From Stenotrophomonas indicatrix (GTDB lineage: Bacteria > Pseudomonadota > Gammaproteobacteria > Xanthomonadales > Xanthomonadaceae), in NCBI GenBank assembly GCA_041545745.1, contig CP168152.1, forward strand, positions 4,152,001 to 4,216,000: DNA of 64,000 bases. Reading direction: 5' to 3'. Made by a program: the position numbers and the translations under genes. Under the pieces are notes generated by a model, which saw only the letters and a list, made by a program, of their open reading frames with translations, had not been told where the DNA came from and did not search any database. Below are positions 47,021 to 56,638 of the stretch, piece after piece. Positions within the stretch are counted from its first letter, which is position 1; every line of letters starts with the position of its first letter.

Positions 47021-47561
47021 GTGCGGCCACCAGTGCATGCGCTTCCATTTCGCTCATCAGTACGTCCATCAGCAGCAGTCCTTGTTCGCGATCACGCGCA
47101 TCCACCGCCAGCAGCGGCAGCGGCTGGCCATCGAGCCGGGCGCGCTCGGCCCAGTCATCCAGTGCCGCTGCCGGCACCTGGTCAAGATGGGTCACCGCCA
47201 CCACCAGGGCCAATGCTGGACCGAACGGACGCAGCACCTGCAGGTAGGCGTCCAGCTCAGCGGCCACCCCGGCCCGGCGCGCATCCAGCAGCAGCACGGC
47301 ACCGCGGGCGCCCTGCAGCAGGATCGGCCACAGGAAATCAAAGCGTTGCTGACCTGGCGTGCCATACAGACGCAGCCTCTCACCGTTGGGCAGGTCGATA
47401 TCGGCGTAGTCCAGCGCCACCGTGGTCGACGCCTTGTCGGCACCCGCGCGGTCGCTGTTGGCTACATCGGTGTCGACCACCGCACCGGCGGCGATGCTGC
47501 GCACCAAGGTCGATTTGCCGCTGCCCATGCCGCCGAGCACCACCACCTTGTGCTCACGCAT
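47013..47561 (-). CDS. MglA-like small GTPase
   Basis: A 182-residue Ras-superfamily GTPase of the MglA/COG2229 type. G1 P-loop GGMGSGKST (Gly10-Thr18), G3 as YGTPGQQRFDFLW (Gly67-Gln71; the usual first Asp is Gly, as in other MglA-like proteins that deviate here), and G4 as THLD in VVAVTHLDQVP. Such GTPases set polarity or control motility and pili in Myxococcus, with roadblock proteins as regulators. ATG 47561 overlaps the preceding gene by eight bases. The role here is unknown; a link to polar assembly or type IV pili is inference from the family. Confidence 0.86.
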   Translation of the reverse strand: MREHKVVVLGGMGSGKSTLVRSIAAGAVVDTDVANSDRAGADKASTTVALDYADIDLPNGERLRLYGTPGQQRFDFLWPILLQGARGAVLLLDARRAGVAAELDAYLQVLRPFGPALALVVAVTHLDQVPAAALDDWAERARLDGQPLPLLAVDARDREQGLLLMDVLMSEMEAHALVAAHG

Positions 47562-48501
47562 CGCGATCACTCCCGCGCAGCGTGCGCCACAGGCGGGCGA
47601 GCAGGCCGGTGTCGGCAGTGCTGGCACGTGCGCCAGACAGCGGTGCGGCAGGCGCGACCTGCAGCTGTGCGTAACCGCACAGGTAGGCGGCGTGGATGAA
47701 ATCGCGCACGGCGGCGGCGGGAAGATCCAGCAGCATCGCGCATTCGTCCACCGTGCAGGCACGCTTGAGCAGCAGCGAGCACAGACGGAAGCCATCGTGA
47801 TCGTGCCCCAGCACGCGGAAATCCGGCCAGCGCAGCAGCTTCACCGACGCCCCGCGCAGGCGCTCATCCAACGCTTGCCAGTGGCGGCTGCGCTGCGCCC
47901 ATTGCCACAGCAACGGACGCAGCGGCAGGCGCGTGCGGTCACCGGCCAGTGCCTGCAGCTGTGCCGGCTGCAATGCGTCCAGATACAGATGCTCGAAGCC
48001 CTGTGCCAGCCGTTCCACCAGCACCGTGGCCGGCTCGTGCAGCAGCACCGCTTGGTCCTGTTCCAGATCCAGCAGCAACAGTGGCTCTGCGCCCTCGCCC
48101 AACAGCGCCTGCCCCTGCCGCAATGGCAGGCGCTCGCGCAATAGACGGGTGATCGCGTGCGCACCGTCCGCCAGGCGAATCGGTGTCGCCGCGGTACCGG
48201 CCTGCATGCCGCGCAGTGCGCGTCCTATCGCGCCATCATCCAATACGTCCTGGCCACCATCGCCTTCGCGCAGCTGGCCACCGAGGTCTTCGATCCAGCA
48301 GTGCAGCCGCGGGCGCTGCTGGCGCATGCGCAGTGCCGCGTTGCGCAGCGCCGGCGTATCGCGGATCACCAGCAGGTCGCAGTCGTCCAGGTCCTGGCTG
48401 CGGCGGATCTGCCCGTCGGGCAACGCCGCGGCCAACCGCAGCCGCTGCAGCAGGGCCTGTTCGCCCTGGATATCGGTTCCCACTACGAGCACGCGTGCCA
48501 T
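47554..48501 (-). CDS. Hypothetical protein of the GTPase-roadblock operon
   Basis: A 315-residue soluble protein, first gene of the operon. The N-terminal roughly 110 residues look like a degenerate receiver-type alpha/beta fold (ARVLVVGTDIQGEQALLQRL, DDCDLLVIRDTPALRNAALR). The middle is Leu- and Ala-rich. The C-terminal part has a winged-helix-like segment (CTVDECAMLLDLPAAAVRDF, IHAAYLCGYAQLQ). I recognise no named family. It overlaps the GTPase gene by eight bases, so a shared complex is likely; it may be the effector or input component. Confidence 0.7.
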   Translation of the reverse strand: MARVLVVGTDIQGEQALLQRLRLAAALPDGQIRRSQDLDDCDLLVIRDTPALRNAALRMRQQRPRLHCWIEDLGGQLREGDGGQDVLDDGAIGRALRGMQAGTAATPIRLADGAHAITRLLRERLPLRQGQALLGEGAEPLLLLDLEQDQAVLLHEPATVLVERLAQGFEHLYLDALQPAQLQALAGDRTRLPLRPLLWQWAQRSRHWQALDERLRGASVKLLRWPDFRVLGHDHDGFRLCSLLLKRACTVDECAMLLDLPAAAVRDFIHAAYLCGYAQLQVAPAAPLSGARASTADTGLLARLWRTLRGSDRDA

Positions 48502-48706
48502 CCATGTTCCCCGTGCGACCGCCTCCCCGGCGGTCTCGCATCGCCAAGGCTAGGCCATGGCTTGCCGCCATCGTCGTGATCGACTGCTCATATTGGCGGC
48601 AGTGGTGAACACGCACGCGTCCGTTCTGCGACGGCCATCGCGGGCAAGTTTCATGCCGCGTTGACGGCATTCCGACAGATGACGGATTTCACGGTTCTGG
48701 GCCCGA

Positions 48707-48727
48707 GTAGACCTACGCCATGGGTGG
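48707..48727 (+). repeat. SMAG palindrome, divergent copy
   Basis: GTAGACCTACGCCATGGGTGG keeps the GTAG head and CGCCATG centre, but the stem has several changes compared with the main subtype. Confidence 0.55.
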
Positions 48728-48764
48728 GGTCAGATCCCTCTGCGGTGCAGAGGGATCTGACCCC
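48726..48764. repeat. Long perfect hairpin GGGGTCAGATCCCTCTGC
   Basis: An 18-bp perfect inverted repeat with a 3-base GGT loop. The GGGGTCAGATCCC core is, from memory, a frequent intergenic motif in Xanthomonadaceae. It overlaps the tail of the GTAG element and sits just before the icd terminator. Confidence 0.75.
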
Positions 48765-48772
48765 GGGCCCGC

Positions 48773-48801
48773 AAAAAAAACCCGCGCCGAGGCGCGGGTT
48801 T
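48773..48801 (-). terminator. Terminator of icd
   Basis: Stem AAACCCGCGCC / GGCGCGGGTTT with a short loop. On the minus strand it is followed by eight U, 27 bases after the icd stop. Strong intrinsic terminator. Confidence 0.9.
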
Positions 48802-48827
48802 CGAGGTCACAACCGGGCAGCGATGGA

Positions 48828-51182
<2,355 letters not shown>

Positions 51183-51246
51183 TCAGCCGCGCGGGGCAAA
51201 GCCGCGCCATACGCGACGGTACTGCACCCCGGCAACGCTGTGATCC

Positions 51247-51316
51247 ATCCACGCATGGCGTGGGTCTACGGAAATGCCGCGTGCCGGGCTCCGGTAGATC
51301 CACGCCATGCGTGGAT
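51247..51316. repeat. Inverted pair of SMAG palindromes
   Basis: A reverse copy at 51247-51269 and a forward copy at 51294-51316, heads facing each other with a 24-base spacer. Together they can fold into one long stem, the typical dimer arrangement of REP elements. Confidence 0.85.
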
Positions 51317-51342
51317 GGAGCCTTCCCGCAAAAGCCACAAAC

Positions 51343-51372
51343 AAAAAAGGACGCAGCCTCGCGGCTGCGTCC
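51343..51372 (-). terminator. Terminator of the 51407 lipoprotein gene
   Basis: Perfect 10-bp stem GGACGCAGCC / GGCTGCGTCC followed on the minus strand by a run of six U, about 35 bases after the gene's stop. Confidence 0.88.
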
Positions 51373-51406
51373 ATCGTGAGTCCAACCGGGAGAGAGTCGG
51401 CGGGAC

Positions 51407-51910
51407 TTACTTGACCTCGAACTCCTGCGGCGTTCCGGCCGCCTTACCATCAACCATGACTTCGGCGCGGTACTTGCCGGCCGGCCAGCCATTGGCATTC
51501 TTGAAGGTGATGTTGGTGGTCTCAGCACCACTGGTGTTCAGGGTCGCGTTCTGCTCGCCGGCCACCTGGCCGTCCTGGAAGGTCAGCTTGGCGCCGACAG
51601 TCACATTGTTGGCCGCGCCATCGGTCTTCACCGAGACGATGACATCGTCCTTCGGCGCGAACAGGGCGGCCGTGGTCACCGACTTGTCAGCTGCGGCAGT
51701 CTTGCCGACAGTGACCGCCGATACCGCCACGGCCGATGCAGCCATCGGCGGCGGCGCACCGGTCATCGGTGCAGGCGCCTCGGCCGGCGTGGTTGCCGCC
51801 GGAGCCGCGTTGTTGTCTGCGGTTTCTTCCTTCTTCTTGCAGCCCACCAGGGCGACACTGCCCAGCAGCGCGGCCAGCAGGGCATTCTGAAGCGGGGTCG
51901 TCTTGATCAT
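51407..51910 (-). CDS. Hypothetical lipoprotein
   Basis: A 167-residue product with a lipoprotein signal (LLAALLGSVALVGC, lipobox LVGC) followed by charged KKKEETADNN and an Ala/Pro/Thr-rich linker of about 45 residues. The C-terminal beta-sandwich-like domain (LFAPKDDVIVSVKTDGAANN, LTFQDGQVAGEQNATLNTSG, WPAGKYRAEVMVDGKAAGTP) resembles bacterial Ig-like or DUF-type domains in the periplasm. Family not assigned. It lies 49 bases downstream of the LysM gene on the same strand, and both probably share a transcript. Confidence 0.75.
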   Translation of the reverse strand: MIKTTPLQNALLAALLGSVALVGCKKKEETADNNAAPAATTPAEAPAPMTGAPPPMAASAVAVSAVTVGKTAAADKSVTTAALFAPKDDVIVSVKTDGAANNVTVGAKLTFQDGQVAGEQNATLNTSGAETTNITFKNANGWPAGKYRAEVMVDGKAAGTPQEFEVK

Positions 51911-51958
51911 TCGGGGTTCCTCACAGGGATTGTTCGGACGGCGATTGGATCGCCGGCA

Positions 51959-52252
51959 TTACTTCGGCGGCAGTTTCAGGGTCTGGCCCGGGAAGATCTT
52001 GTCCGGGTCGTCGAGCACATCGCGGTTGGCTTCGAAGATCTTCTTCCAGGCGTTGGCATCGCCCAGGTGCTGCTTGGCGATCTTCGACAGCGAATCACCC
52101 TTCTGCACAGTGTAGGTGCCACCGCTGACCACCTCGGCGGTACTGTCCACCGACGCACTGACGCCGGAGAAGTCCGCCTTGGGGACCTGCTCGGCGGTAC
52201 TGTCGACGCTGCCACTGACGCCGGAGAAATCGGCTTTCTTCTCGGTACTCAT
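51959..52252 (-). CDS. LysM-domain protein with duplicated N-terminal motif
   Basis: A 97-residue protein. The C-terminal part (about 46-95) is a LysM domain (YTVQKGDSLSKIAKQHLGDA, WKKIFEANRDVLDDPDKIFP, GQTLKLPP), which binds peptidoglycan or related glycans. The N-terminal part holds two copies of a 16-residue unit (KADFSGVSGSVDSTAE and KADFSGVSASVDSTAE). No signal peptide is seen, as in the E. coli potassium-binding protein Kbp, whose BON domain is absent here. ATG 52252 starts MSTEKKADF; a longer upstream reading frame has no support. Confidence 0.82.
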   Translation of the reverse strand: MSTEKKADFSGVSGSVDSTAEQVPKADFSGVSASVDSTAEVVSGGTYTVQKGDSLSKIAKQHLGDANAWKKIFEANRDVLDDPDKIFPGQTLKLPPK

Positions 52253-52330
52253 CCACACACTCCCGTCTGTATGACTACATGGCTGGCACGGTGTCATAGA
52301 GGTTGTTAAATGGGGATGGTGCCGATGTGA

Positions 52331-52350
52331 AGCCGCCCCCTGGGGCGGCT
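52331..52350. terminator. Short hairpin downstream of queF
   Basis: AGCCGCCCC / GGGGCGGCT stem with a 2-base loop, no T-run. Possible weak terminator for queF. Confidence 0.35.
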
Positions 52351-52382
52351 GAACAATCGAGGCGGAAAGCGGCTGCTGGGCT

Positions 52383-52405
52383 CGCCGGGCATGGCCCGGT
52401 GCTAC
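52383..52405 (-). repeat. REP palindrome, subtype GTAGCACCGGGCC
   Basis: Reverse-oriented GTAGCACCGGGCCATGCCCG element, 20 bases downstream of queF. Same subtype as the pair near 14843. Confidence 0.75.
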
Positions 52406-52424
52406 CCGTAACCGCCTGCGGCGG

Positions 52425-53243
52425 TTACTGGCGCAGTTCGCGGTAGGTCGCGGCCGGGGCGGCGATGCCGGGGCTGGCGCGCCACGGGTTGATGTCCAAG
52501 CCACCGCGACGGGTATAGCGGGCTTCCACTTCCAGCCACTGCGGCCGGCAGCGCGCGGACACTTCGCTGAAGATCCGCTCGACGCACTGCTCATGGAACT
52601 CGGCGTGCTCGCGGTAGCTGACCAGGTAGCGCAGCAGGCCGGCACGATCGATCTGCGGGCCGCGATAGCGCAGGCTGACGGTGGCCCAGTCCGGCTGACC
52701 GGTGACCGGGCAGTTGGACTTCAGCAGGGCCGAGACCAGGGTCTCCTCCACCAGCGCTTCGGCGTTGGCCGACAGGTAGTCCGCCTGCGGCGGGCCATAG
52801 CAGTCGATGTCCACATCAAGGCCGTCGATCAACTCGCCCAGCGGCGATTCGCACAGCGCCGGCAGCCCGAACGTGACCTGGACCAGTGCACCGGCGCAGG
52901 CCGACAGGTCGGCGACGAGGCGCTCGCGCAGAGCGTCGGCACTATCCAGGCGGGTGCTGTTGAGCGAGTTCAGATACAGCTTGAACGACTTCGACTCGAT
53001 CAGCCGCGGCGAGGTGCACGGCACCTGCACGGTGGCGACGGCGACCTGCGGTTTGCCACGCGGGTCGAGCCAGCTCAGCTCGAAGGCGTGCCAGCGGTCG
53101 TGGCCGACGAACGGCAACGCGGCCTCGTCCAGACCGATCTCGGCGCGGGCGCCGACGCGCGGGATGGGAAACAGCAGGCCGGGATCGTACTGCGACGGGT
53201 AACTGACCTCGCGACCGAGGCTGGAATCCTGTGGGGTGTTCAT
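52425..53243 (-). CDS. queF: NADPH-dependent 7-cyano-7-deazaguanine reductase
   Basis: Reduces preQ0 to preQ1 in queuosine tRNA modification. The 272-residue length is the bimodular (YqcD/E. coli) type. The QueF motif [11 protein letters not shown], which binds NADPH, and the catalytic Cys in [17 protein letters not shown] are intact. Substrate block [13 protein letters not shown] is near the C-terminus. ATG 53243 begins [20 protein letters not shown], typical for the family. Confidence 0.97.
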   Translation of the reverse strand: MNTPQDSSLGREVSYPSQYDPGLLFPIPRVGARAEIGLDEAALPFVGHDRWHAFELSWLDPRGKPQVAVATVQVPCTSPRLIESKSFKLYLNSLNSTRLDSADALRERLVADLSACAGALVQVTFGLPALCESPLGELIDGLDVDIDCYGPPQADYLSANAEALVEETLVSALLKSNCPVTGQPDWATVSLRYRGPQIDRAGLLRYLVSYREHAEFHEQCVERIFSEVSARCRPQWLEVEARYTRRGGLDINPWRASPGIAAPAATYRELRQ

Positions 53244-53349
53244 GCTGCTTATTGTATCGCGCGTAGAGCGGGCCTTCGGCCGGGTCGGCCAACGGCGGAG
53301 CCCCTCCGTGGTGGGTGGGTTGGTCGCCTACAGCCGGGATTCTGGAGTT

Positions 53350-53453
53350 GGCCGGGCGGGGAGGCTGGGCAGGGGGCGCTGCAAGTACGTCCATGTAAGC
53401 TCGGTCGCCGCATCCATGCGGCTCACGCCCCTGCCCAGCCTCCCCGCCCGGCC
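53350..53453. repeat. Large nested inverted repeat A
   Basis: Perfect 26-bp arms (53350-53375 and 53428-53453; begins GGCCGGGCGGGGAGGCTGGG) enclose a 52-base loop. The loop contains a second hairpin GCCGCAT-CC-ATGCGGC at 53407-53422. The whole could fold as a 104-base structured element. Confidence 0.8.
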
Positions 53454-53557
53454 TCTGACAGTTTCCTGCGCGCGGCCGCCACCACGGGAAAGATCAGGAA
53501 AATCAAAATCAAAATCAAAAGCAGAAGCCGATCCTTCAGACATTCACCATGTCTGCC

Positions 53558-53605
53558 ATCCACGCATGGCGTGGATCTACTGTGTCGACCAAGGTCGACA
53601 CCTAC
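53558..53605 (-). repeat. Two adjacent SMAG elements of different subtype
   Basis: Reverse copy of the ATCCACGCC type at 53558-53580, directly followed by a reverse GTAGGTGTCGACCTTGGTCG type at 53582-53605. Confidence 0.8.
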
Positions 53606-53632
53606 CAACAGCCGCGTGAACCTGTCGGGGGT

Positions 53633-53730
53633 GGGGCGGTGTGGGCCTGCAGGACCGTTGGCGCCATGGATGGCGCCATCGAGCCCCCATGGACGGGTTT
53701 ACGGCGTGTCTTGCAGGCCCACACCGCCCC
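53633..53730. repeat. Large nested inverted repeat B
   Basis: Perfect 19-bp arms (GGGGCGGTGTGGGCCTGCA and its complement) enclose a 60-base loop, which holds an inner hairpin GGCGCCAT-GG-ATGGCGCC at 53660-53677. Architecture parallels repeat A with a different stem sequence. Confidence 0.8.
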
Positions 53731-53819
53731 GCCCAACCAGCAGAAATCCAGCACCGCTTTTGCCGTTGACGTTGCCGTTGCTTCGGCGGGTGCAGGGCTG
53801 CAAGCCCTGCCGATAACCC

Positions 53820-55139
53820 TCAACCAGCCGGGGTGCCGGCGCCGTGCAGGTAATCCAGGCTCACCTGCAGCAGCGCACGGAATCCAACATCCAGCGCCTT
53901 CTCATCCAGCAGGAACTTCGGCGAATGATTGGCCGGCGCCGTCGCCGGGTCGATGCCCACGCTGGTCGAGCCGACGAAGAAGAACATGCCCGGCACTTCC
54001 TTGGCGTACAGCGAGAAATCCTCCGCGCCCATCTGCAGCGGCGGCTCGTACACGTTGTCCTTGCCCACCACCGCCTGCAGGCTCGGCAGCATCTTCGCGG
54101 TCAACACCGGGTCGTTCACCGTGGCCGGGTTGCCTTCCGATTCGTAGATGTCGGTCACCGCCTTGGCCCCATGCGCGGCAGCGGTGTGATCGGCCACGTT
54201 GCGCAGGTCGGCGAAGATCTGCTGGCGCATGCCTTCGTCAAAGGTGCGGATGGTGCCGACCATCTCCACTTCATCGGGAATGATGTTGTAACGGATGCCG
54301 CCGTTGATCGCGCCGAAGGTCAGTACCGCCGGCTGCTTGGAGAGGTTGGCGCGGCGGCTGACGATGGTCTGTGCGGTGCCGATCAGATCGGCAGTAGCAA
54401 CAATCGGGTCGACGCCGTTCCACGGTGCCGAGCCATGGGTCTGCCGGCCGATCACCTTGATGCCGAAACGATCGGACGCGGCCATCAGCGGGCCACCGCG
54501 CACCGCGATCTGTCCTGCCTGCACGCTGGAGAACACATGCAGGCCGAATACCGCCTCGGGCTTGAAGTCGGCAAACAGACCCTCCTTCAGCATCAGCGCA
54601 GCACCGCCCTCTTCCGGCGGCGGCGCACCTTCTTCGGACGGCTGGAAGATCAGCATCACCTTGCCCGGCAGGTCCTTCTTCATCGCCACCAGCGCTTCGG
54701 CCACGCCGAGCAGGGTGGCGGTGTGCGCGTCATGGCCACAGGCGTGCATCACCCCCACCGTCTGCCCGCGGTACTGGGCGGTGGCCTTTGACGCAAACGG
54801 CAGGCTGGTCTGCTCGGTCACCGGCAGTGCGTCCATGTCCGCGCGCAGGGCGATCTTCGGGCCGGGCTTGCCGCCTTCGATGATCGCCACCACGCCGTGG
54901 TGGGCGATACCGGTCTTCGGTTTCAGGCCCATCGCGCGCAGGCGCTTGGCGACCTCGGCGGAGGTGCGCTCCTCGCGGTTGGACAGTTCCGGGTGCTGAT
55001 GGAAATCGCGCCGCCATTCAACCACTTTGGCCTGCAGGCGCTGCGCGGCGGCGGTCACTTCCGGGCGCTGGGCGTCCTCGGCATGGGCAAGGGCCGGCAG
55101 GGCCAGCAGCAGGGCGGACAGCAGCAACGAACGGCGCAT
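53820..55139 (-). CDS. Secreted M20 family amidohydrolase
   Basis: A 439-residue zinc peptidase/amidohydrolase of the M20D (hippurate hydrolase, IAA-amino-acid hydrolase) group. Signal peptide LLLSALLLALPALAHA precedes EDAQ. Metal ligands sit in VGVMHACGHDAHTATLLGVA, LIFQPSEEGAPPPEEGGA, and GADEDFSLYAKEVPG-like MGAEDFSLYAKEVPGMFFFV; the dimer domain holds RQTHGSAPWNGVDPI. It should hydrolyse N-acyl amino acids or short peptides in the periplasm. ATG 55139 has GGAG six bases ahead and starts the signal. Confidence 0.92.
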   Translation of the reverse strand: MRRSLLLSALLLALPALAHAEDAQRPEVTAAAQRLQAKVVEWRRDFHQHPELSNREERTSAEVAKRLRAMGLKPKTGIAHHGVVAIIEGGKPGPKIALRADMDALPVTEQTSLPFASKATAQYRGQTVGVMHACGHDAHTATLLGVAEALVAMKKDLPGKVMLIFQPSEEGAPPPEEGGAALMLKEGLFADFKPEAVFGLHVFSSVQAGQIAVRGGPLMAASDRFGIKVIGRQTHGSAPWNGVDPIVATADLIGTAQTIVSRRANLSKQPAVLTFGAINGGIRYNIIPDEVEMVGTIRTFDEGMRQQIFADLRNVADHTAAAHGAKAVTDIYESEGNPATVNDPVLTAKMLPSLQAVVGKDNVYEPPLQMGAEDFSLYAKEVPGMFFFVGSTSVGIDPATAPANHSPKFLLDEKALDVGFRALLQVSLDYLHGAGTPAG

Positions 55140-55194
55140 CTCGATCTCCACGGAAGGGGTCTGCACCTGAATGTAGGGCAACCTCGCCGCTACG

Positions 55195-55223
55195 GGAACC
55201 TCCACCTTCGCCCACTGGTCTGA
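55195..55223 (+). promoter_or_regulatory. Sigma-E-like promoter upstream of smeI
   Basis: GGAACCT (55195-55201), 17 bases, TCTGA (55219-55223). -10 matches the sigma-E consensus exactly and -35 differs in one base. It would give a leader of about 95 bases. Confidence 0.5.
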
Positions 55224-55325
55224 GCGCCCGTCCCATCCGTCATGCAGGAAACCCGGTGGGCCACAGGTATGCTTTGCGCATTGCCACCCGGGGTGCCACC
55301 CCGTCCAGCCCTCTTGGAGTCTTGA

Positions 55326-56564
55326 ATGTCACGTGTTTGGAAGATCGTGCTGCTGGTCGTGGCGGTACTGGTGCTGGCCGTGGTCGGCCTGCGCGTACTC
55401 GGTGGCGGCAAGGACAAGGCCGCAGGGCAGGAAGCAGGCGCCCGCCAGGGCGGTGAAAACCCCGATGCCGGCCCGGTGCCGGTGACCGTGGTCGATGCCG
55501 TGCGCCAGGACGTGCCGGTGTATGCCAGCGCGCTGGGCACGGTGACCGCGATGAACACCGTGACGGTCAGCCCGCAGGTGGGTGGCCAGCTGATGAGCCT
55601 CAATTTCCGCGAAGGCCAGGAAGTGAAGAAGGGCGACGTGCTGGCGGTGATCGACCCGCGCACCGCCCAGGCCAGCTACGACCAGGCCGTTGCCTCCAAA
55701 CGCCAGAACGAAGCCCTGCTGGCCACCGCGCGCTCGAACTACCAGCGTTCGAACGCGCCGGAGTACCGCCAGTTCGTAGCCAAGACCGATCTGGATACAC
55801 AACGAAACCAGGTGGCACAGTACGAAAGCGCGGTTGCCGCCAATGAAGCCAGCATGCGCTCGGCGCAGGTGCAGCTGCAGTACACCCGGGTCACCGCACC
55901 GATCACCGGTATCGCCGGCATCCGCGCGGTCGACGCCGGCAATGTGGTCAACGCCGGCACCGCACTGGTCACCCTGACCCAGATCCACCCGATCCACGTG
56001 CTGTTCAACCTGCCCGAGCGCCAGCTCGGCGACGTGCGCCAGGCGCAGGCCGCCGGCAGCGTGCCGGTGGCCGCGCTGGACCGCGCCGATTCGCACGTGC
56101 TCAGTGGCGACGGCAAGCTGGATGTGGTCGACAACCTGATCAGCGCCGACAGCGGCACCTTCAAGGCGCGCGCGGTGTTCGACAACACCGACAACGGCCT
56201 GTGGCCGGGCCAGTTCGTCAATGTGCGCATGCAACTGCGCACCATCGGCGGCGGCGTGGTGATCCCGACCCAGGCGGTGCTGCGTGGTCCGGACGGCGAG
56301 TACGTCTACGTCGTGCAGGGCGACAACACGGTGAAGATGCAGACCGTGCGCAGTGGCGTGGAAGTCGGCGACAGCCAGGTGCAGATCGCCGAAGGCCTGA
56401 AAGGCGGCGAGCGTGTGGTCAGCGAAGGCCAGTTCCGCCTGAAGCCGGGCAGCAAGGTGACCGCGCTGAAGCCGGGCGAAACGCCGGCCGCACCGACCGA
56501 GGCCGAACTGAAGGCCGCCGAACAGAAGAGTGGCGGCGGTCGCCGCGGTGGTGGCCCGCGCTGA
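55326..56564 (+). CDS. smeI: RND efflux periplasmic adaptor (SmeI/MdtA-like)
   Basis: Membrane-fusion protein linking an RND pump to an outer-membrane channel. 412 residues. N-terminal membrane anchor (VLLVVAVLVLAVVGLRVLGG), then the biotinyl-lipoyl halves (ALGTVTAMNTVTVSPQVGGQ and VTAPITGIAGIRAVDAGNVV) around an alpha-helical hairpin, a beta-barrel (IHVLFNLPERQLGDVRQAQA) and a membrane-proximal domain; Gly/Arg-rich tail. First gene of an operon with two RND pump genes, the layout of E. coli mdtABC and S. maltophilia smeIJK. The symbol rests on that order. No outer-membrane factor is encoded here. Confidence 0.88.
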   Translation: MSRVWKIVLLVVAVLVLAVVGLRVLGGGKDKAAGQEAGARQGGENPDAGPVPVTVVDAVRQDVPVYASALGTVTAMNTVTVSPQVGGQLMSLNFREGQEVKKGDVLAVIDPRTAQASYDQAVASKRQNEALLATARSNYQRSNAPEYRQFVAKTDLDTQRNQVAQYESAVAANEASMRSAQVQLQYTRVTAPITGIAGIRAVDAGNVVNAGTALVTLTQIHPIHVLFNLPERQLGDVRQAQAAGSVPVAALDRADSHVLSGDGKLDVVDNLISADSGTFKARAVFDNTDNGLWPGQFVNVRMQLRTIGGGVVIPTQAVLRGPDGEYVYVVQGDNTVKMQTVRSGVEVGDSQVQIAEGLKGGERVVSEGQFRLKPGSKVTALKPGETPAAPTEAELKAAEQKSGGGRRGGGPR

Positions 56565-56638
56565 GCGCAGGCCCCTGCTCTTCCCCGCGCCGGCGATCCC
56601 GCCGGCGCTGCCATTGAAGTGCCAGCAAGGATCAGTCC

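Larger units (their letters stand above)
48502..48827. other. Repeat-rich spacer, no gene seen
   Basis: Contains a GTAG element (48707-48727), the long GGGGTCAGATCCC hairpin and the icd terminator. The part 48502-48700 holds the promoter side of the GTPase-roadblock operon, with no clear promoter hexamers. Confidence 0.5.
53244..53819. other. 576-base spacer with hairpin elements, no gene seen
   Basis: No credible ORF. It is packed with inverted repeats: two large nested hairpins and two SMAG elements, plus an A-rich (AAAATC)n tract at about 53499-53520 in otherwise GC-rich DNA. Confidence 0.6.

Noticed and set aside
53350..53730. CRISPR array
   Set aside because: The repeats are inverted, not direct, differ in sequence and have no regular spacers; no cas genes nearby.
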